Shown here in pieces: positions 60,789 to 64,000 of a DNA stretch of 64,000 bases. Each line of letters opens with the position of its first letter. The stretch's first letter is position 1. Source of the DNA: Canna indica (lineage: Eukaryota; Streptophyta; Magnoliopsida; Zingiberales; Cannaceae); NCBI GenBank assembly GCA_034359265.1, contig CP136892.1, positions 13,502,501-13,566,500 on the forward strand. The letters are read 5' to 3'. Made by a program: the position numbers and the translations under genes. The notes beneath the pieces are model-generated. The model was not told the DNA's origin and did no database searches. It was given only the letters and a program-made list of their open reading frames with translations.

Positions 60789-61816
60789 TCAACTGGCGTC
60801 GCATCGAATGATGGGGAGGGGCAGAGGAGTCGAAGCACTAGGCATGGAAGAAGCAATATGCGCCATGTGCTCTCTCATAGCGGCCACCACAGTGATGAGA
60901 CATGCATGAGAAGCCTCTAAGGCTTCGTGCGAAACCTGTAATTCTGCGTGCGAAGCCTCTAAGGCTGCAAATTGATCGTGACCCACATGTGATGTTGATG
61001 GATCGGCGGTGGAAGAGGTGAAGGCAGATGACCCTGCATCATGTGGCTGCAACAACGTCCGTGCGTGGGTCGTTGTGCCAATTCCATATACACGGCCGTG
61101 GTCGACTCCTGTCACCTGCATCCATGCGTAGGATCACCTCCCCGCTGGGTCACCAACTCAGTATGCGTGGCCTTTAAAGATTGATTAATTAAATTAATTA
61201 TACATAATTGAACTAATATAATTTTTTTAAAATATGAACTTTATTAAATATTAAGTTACCAGGATCGTCTCCAGCCTCCCGCTGATGAACTCACCCCAGC
61301 GAGGACCATGCCTATATCTATGTATCTCCTCGAAGACCCTTAAAGGATCATCCGGGATGAGCGTCCCATGCTCATCTCGTGTCCCCTACAATAAAATAAA
61401 TATAATTAGTTTTTTTTTATAATAATAATAAATAATAAAAATAATTATTAATTACTTACCAAGTGACGCCACGTAAATGGGATGGACCCACCGGTATGTC
61501 GGGCCACAGATCCCTCAACTAGCGTCATCCGATTCGAGTGCGCCGTCCGGGAGGCACCCTGCCACTCCTCGGACGCCCAGATGTTGCATAGCTGATTCCA
61601 TACGTGGCCCGTTATCCAGTTGGGCTCATGTCCCTTCAGCGCGTCCATAGGCATATCTCGATTACTGCCTACATTTGCCCGCGCCTCATCCCGTGCACGG
61701 TGGAGGATATCCTTGAAAAGCTTTTTATTGTAAGTTTCCCAAGCATCCTCCACCTGAGCTTGAATGGCGGGTCCCAGGTGTACCGGGCCTAAAAATGAAA
61801 ACATTAATACAATCAT
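60789..61816 (-). pseudogene. CACTA-encoded Transposase_24 gene, second copy
   Basis: Blocks on the minus strand are 61816-61448 (VWNQLCNIWASEEWQGASRT then RHTGGSIPF, the intact HTGGS signature), about 61386-61267 (HGTLIPDDPLRVFEEIHRYR then GEFISGRLETIL), and about 61150-60789 (repeated LEASHAELQVSHEALEASHA). It matches the gene at 54485-55458 in block order but not closely in sequence. No catalytic transposase is beside it. Confidence 0.78.
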
Positions 61817-61830
61817 TTAAAACTATCACC

Positions 61831-62405
61831 GAATTAAAGCAAAACAATCTTATATGCAAAAACAGCGGTGAGCAAGAAAAAATGAACAAGTATAGGACCT
61901 ACATAACCTAATATATATAAATATCTATATGACAACTGTCTAAGGCACAGCTACAGTTTTTGTAGTTATCATACATATATTATGAATTGGCATAATGATC
62001 AATGTGTGAGTTCTAGCATATAAAAGTTTTGCAGAAATTATCAAACTGATAATAATACTATGAAACAAGTAACAAGCTAGAGAGAAATTTAAAGCAAGAA
62101 CAATAAAATTTCATTCATAAGAAATTATCAAACTGATAATAATACTCGGTGAATTATACCATTGCTAGAGTTTTCTTGTATAACATTGGTGAATTATCAG
62201 GGGAAATATGTCTCCTCTTCCATTCTAATAATTGCTCATGAGTTTTCAAGTGTACATGTGCACTCATTTGCATGGTCTTCCAACGGATAGGAAAAAGGCC
62301 CTATCAGAAGCAATAGCATGCGCAGGTTAAGATCAATGTGGTCCAGCATAGGAGTGATTTGCTCTTGTTGTTTGTGATCAATAGTTGACTTGTTTGTGAA
62401 TCCAG
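61831..62405. other. AT-rich DNA between CACTA element and nucleosidase relic
   Basis: A short direct repeat GAAATTATCAAACTGATAAT occurs at about 62034 and 62122. No CACTA end and no upstream exon of the next gene found. Confidence 0.4.
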
Positions 62406-62838
62406 TTGAATGTAGGCATCACTGTTCAAACTCTCTTAGATGTGTTCGATGTGAGAAGTATTGTTCACTATGGAACAGCTGGAAGTGCAAATGACTCAAT
62501 GTCCTTTGGTGATGTTAGTGTCCCAAAGTTTACAGCCTTCACAGGATCATGGACATGGATGGTAATTTGCACAACCTTTTCCCAGTTTCATGCAAAATGA
62601 ATGAAATCAACAAAACCTAAAAGAAAAATATACTTCTATTGTTCTCAGAAACTTGAGTCACCAGATGAGCCATTCCCGGAGCTACATATTGGTGAATTCA
62701 ACATTCCATCAAATGGTGGAAATTCACTTTCTAGATAAAATTCAAGACTGAGGAATTCTATTCTGCTGGGAACAGATGGAGGAAGTCTTCTGGTTACAAA
62801 CAAACCCAGAATGGTTCCAGGTTGCAGAGCAGCTCCAG
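62406..62838 (+). pseudogene. Bark-storage-protein/nucleosidase-like gene fragment, two exons
   Basis: Exon A (62406-62561, after an AG acceptor) encodes LNVGITVQTLLDVFDVRSIV then HYGTAGSANDSMSFGDVSVP and ending GSWTWM. Exon B (62649-62838) begins KLESPDEPFPELHIGEFNIP, frameshifts near 62735 and again near 62772, and ends at a good CAG|GT donor with an FWLQTNPEWFQVAEQLQ-like read in the third frame. The family (PNP/UDP phosphorylase fold) includes vegetative storage proteins and nucleosidases. Upstream and downstream exons are missing here, so it is a relic despite intact splice sites. Confidence 0.8.
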
Positions 62839-62989
62839 GTTAACTTTTCTTGTTGACTTGAGTGTTTGTTCTGTAGAAATGATAGGCAGAAAAGGTTGCT
62901 AATGGTTGCATTGCTAAATGGTTGATGTGTGAACAATGACTAGACCACAAAGAAAATACATCTATATACCAAAACAGTAAAAAAAATAA

Positions 62990-64000
62990 GGGTTAATTAA
63001 TGAATCTAGTCCAAACTATAAGGGTTTTAACAAATTTAGCCCACCTTTTAATTTGCCACAATTCTAACCTAAACTTTTGAATTTACAATAATTATAACCC
63101 GCCGTGAGATATCTATTATATTAATCGTTAGTTGCTGACGTGGTTGCACAGTTAGCTTTAAAAAATATTTTTTTATTCATTTTTTCTTTAGGTTTGCCAC
63201 CTTAGCATATTAAAAAAAAAGTTAATTAATGAATCTAGCACAAACTATAGGAGTTTTAAACAATCTAGCTCACCTTTTAATTTGCCACAATTCTAGCCCA
63301 AACTTTTGAATTTACAATAATTATAACCAGTCGTGAGATACCCTTTACATTAATCGTTGATGGCTTGGTAGGTCAGCCCTCCATCTGTAGGTTCTCCTCC
63401 ATCTGCCTCAGGTCGATGGCTTGGCACAGAGCGATCATATATGTAGGTGGACATCATTAGCTTCAAGATCTCGACTGCTTCTGCGTTCTTCCGCACCGAG
63501 ATGAGGCCCAAGGAGTTGACGTCCTGGTTGTGTTGCTCCGCGCTCTGGAGGTGGGTGGTCACTGGGTTGGCCAAGTACTGGAGCTGATTTCGCGCTCTAG
63601 ACGTCCTGGTTGTGTTACTCCGCGTTCTGGACGTTGTGTTGGCGAGCTGATTCCGATGCCGACTGCTGACATAAGATTGACGATTGGAATTTAGGGTTTT
63701 GATATTTTTTAATATGCTGAGGTGGCAAAAGTAAAGAAAAAAAAGAATAAAAAAATATTTTTATAAAGCTGACTGTGCAGCAACGTCAGCAACTAACGAT
63801 TAATGTAACGGGTATCTCACGACGGGTTAGAATTGTTGTAAATTCAAAAGTTTGGACTAGAATTATGGTAAATTAAAAGGTGGGCTAGATTTGTTAAAAC
63901 TCCTATAGTTTGGGCTAGATTCATTAATTAATCTTTTTTCTAATATGCTGAGGTGGCAAAATTAAAGAAAAAATGAATAAAAAAATATTTTTTTAAAGCT
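62990..64000. mobile_element. Mutator-like palindromic element carrying a PAL fragment
   Basis: Arms in order: 62990-63211 (GGGTTAATTAATGAATC start), 63219-63357 (same start, shortened), then the PAL fragment, then inverted arms 63703-63934 (full) and 63940 to the window edge. The long arms and a captured gene piece fit a Pack-MULE. The outer right end and so the target duplication lie outside. The doubled arms suggest self-insertion or dimerisation. Confidence 0.75.
63358..63640 (-). pseudogene. PAL: Phenylalanine ammonia-lyase fragment inside the element
   Basis: The minus strand reads [20 protein letters not shown] then [20 protein letters not shown] and MMSTY, then a frameshift and [14 protein letters not shown]. 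This is the conserved region of PAL, the entry enzyme of phenylpropanoid synthesis. Only about 90 residues remain. A second, slightly changed copy of the segment coding for [10 protein letters not shown] lies upstream in the reading direction (about 63602-63634). It is a captured exon piece, not a working gene. Confidence 0.9.

Larger units (their letters stand above)
59639..61830 (-). mobile_element. CACTA (En/Spm) element, right end not found
   Basis: Left end CACTACTAAAAAACTAG at 59639 after GTC. Subterminal words TCGCAAA, GCGACC and GTCGCA fill 59655-59885 and 60361-60515. It carries a Transposase_24-type gene in minus orientation, as in the element at 53753. No matching right end or GTC duplication was found, so the end given is only the last element-like sequence. 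A hAT-type element is nested at 59891. Confidence 0.7.

Overview
This window is nuclear DNA of a flowering plant. The genes have GT-AG introns, the two host genes are plant families, and most of the rest is layered plant transposons. A non-grass monocot is my best guess from the style of the repeats, but this is inference and I would not name a species.

Region 1-32.4 kb is essentially one host gene read on the minus strand: NAA35 (MAK10), the auxiliary subunit of the NatC N-terminal acetyltransferase. I find six consecutive 5' exons, all joining in phase: exon 1 at 32130-32244, exons 2-4 between 24859 and 23101, exon 5 at 14173-14323 and exon 6 at 13224-13303. The remaining part of the protein must lie beyond the left edge, or is lost. 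Its introns are swollen by insertions. Intron 1 holds a SINE and a compact copia element. Intron 4 holds a Mutator-like element with a nested hAT element, and a copia relic split by a 3.9 kb hAT element that still carries its transposase gene. The DNA left of exon 6 holds a degraded copia element, several hAT-type miniature elements, and two inverted, intronless copies of the telomere gene POT1.

Region 32.4-49 kb has no intact host gene. It holds a 155-bp minisatellite, a decayed PIF/Harbinger transposase, a 92-bp tandem array interrupted by a 2.76 kb solo LTR, other Ty3-type LTR debris with a CACTA miniature element, a 2.71 kb solo LTR with a perfect target duplication, a copia-type LTR and leader, and a small Mutator-like element.

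Region 49.6-51.4 kb is an apparently intact four-exon minus-strand gene for a GT47 (exostosin-family) Golgi glycosyltransferase, with a TATA box.

Region 52-64 kb is again nested mobile DNA: a 210-bp ATT microsatellite, a Ty3/gypsy LTR and gag split by a CACTA element, a LINE cut by a second CACTA element, a broken bark-storage/nucleosidase gene piece, and a palindromic Mutator-like element carrying a fragment of phenylalanine ammonia-lyase.

The most striking theme is a set of about ten hAT-type insertions. They share one terminal grammar (near TAGGGNTG ends and 8-bp target duplications), but each is filled with its own short repeated word. The transposase-bearing element at 17083-21029 has the same layout, which suggests that the words are transposase-binding sites.
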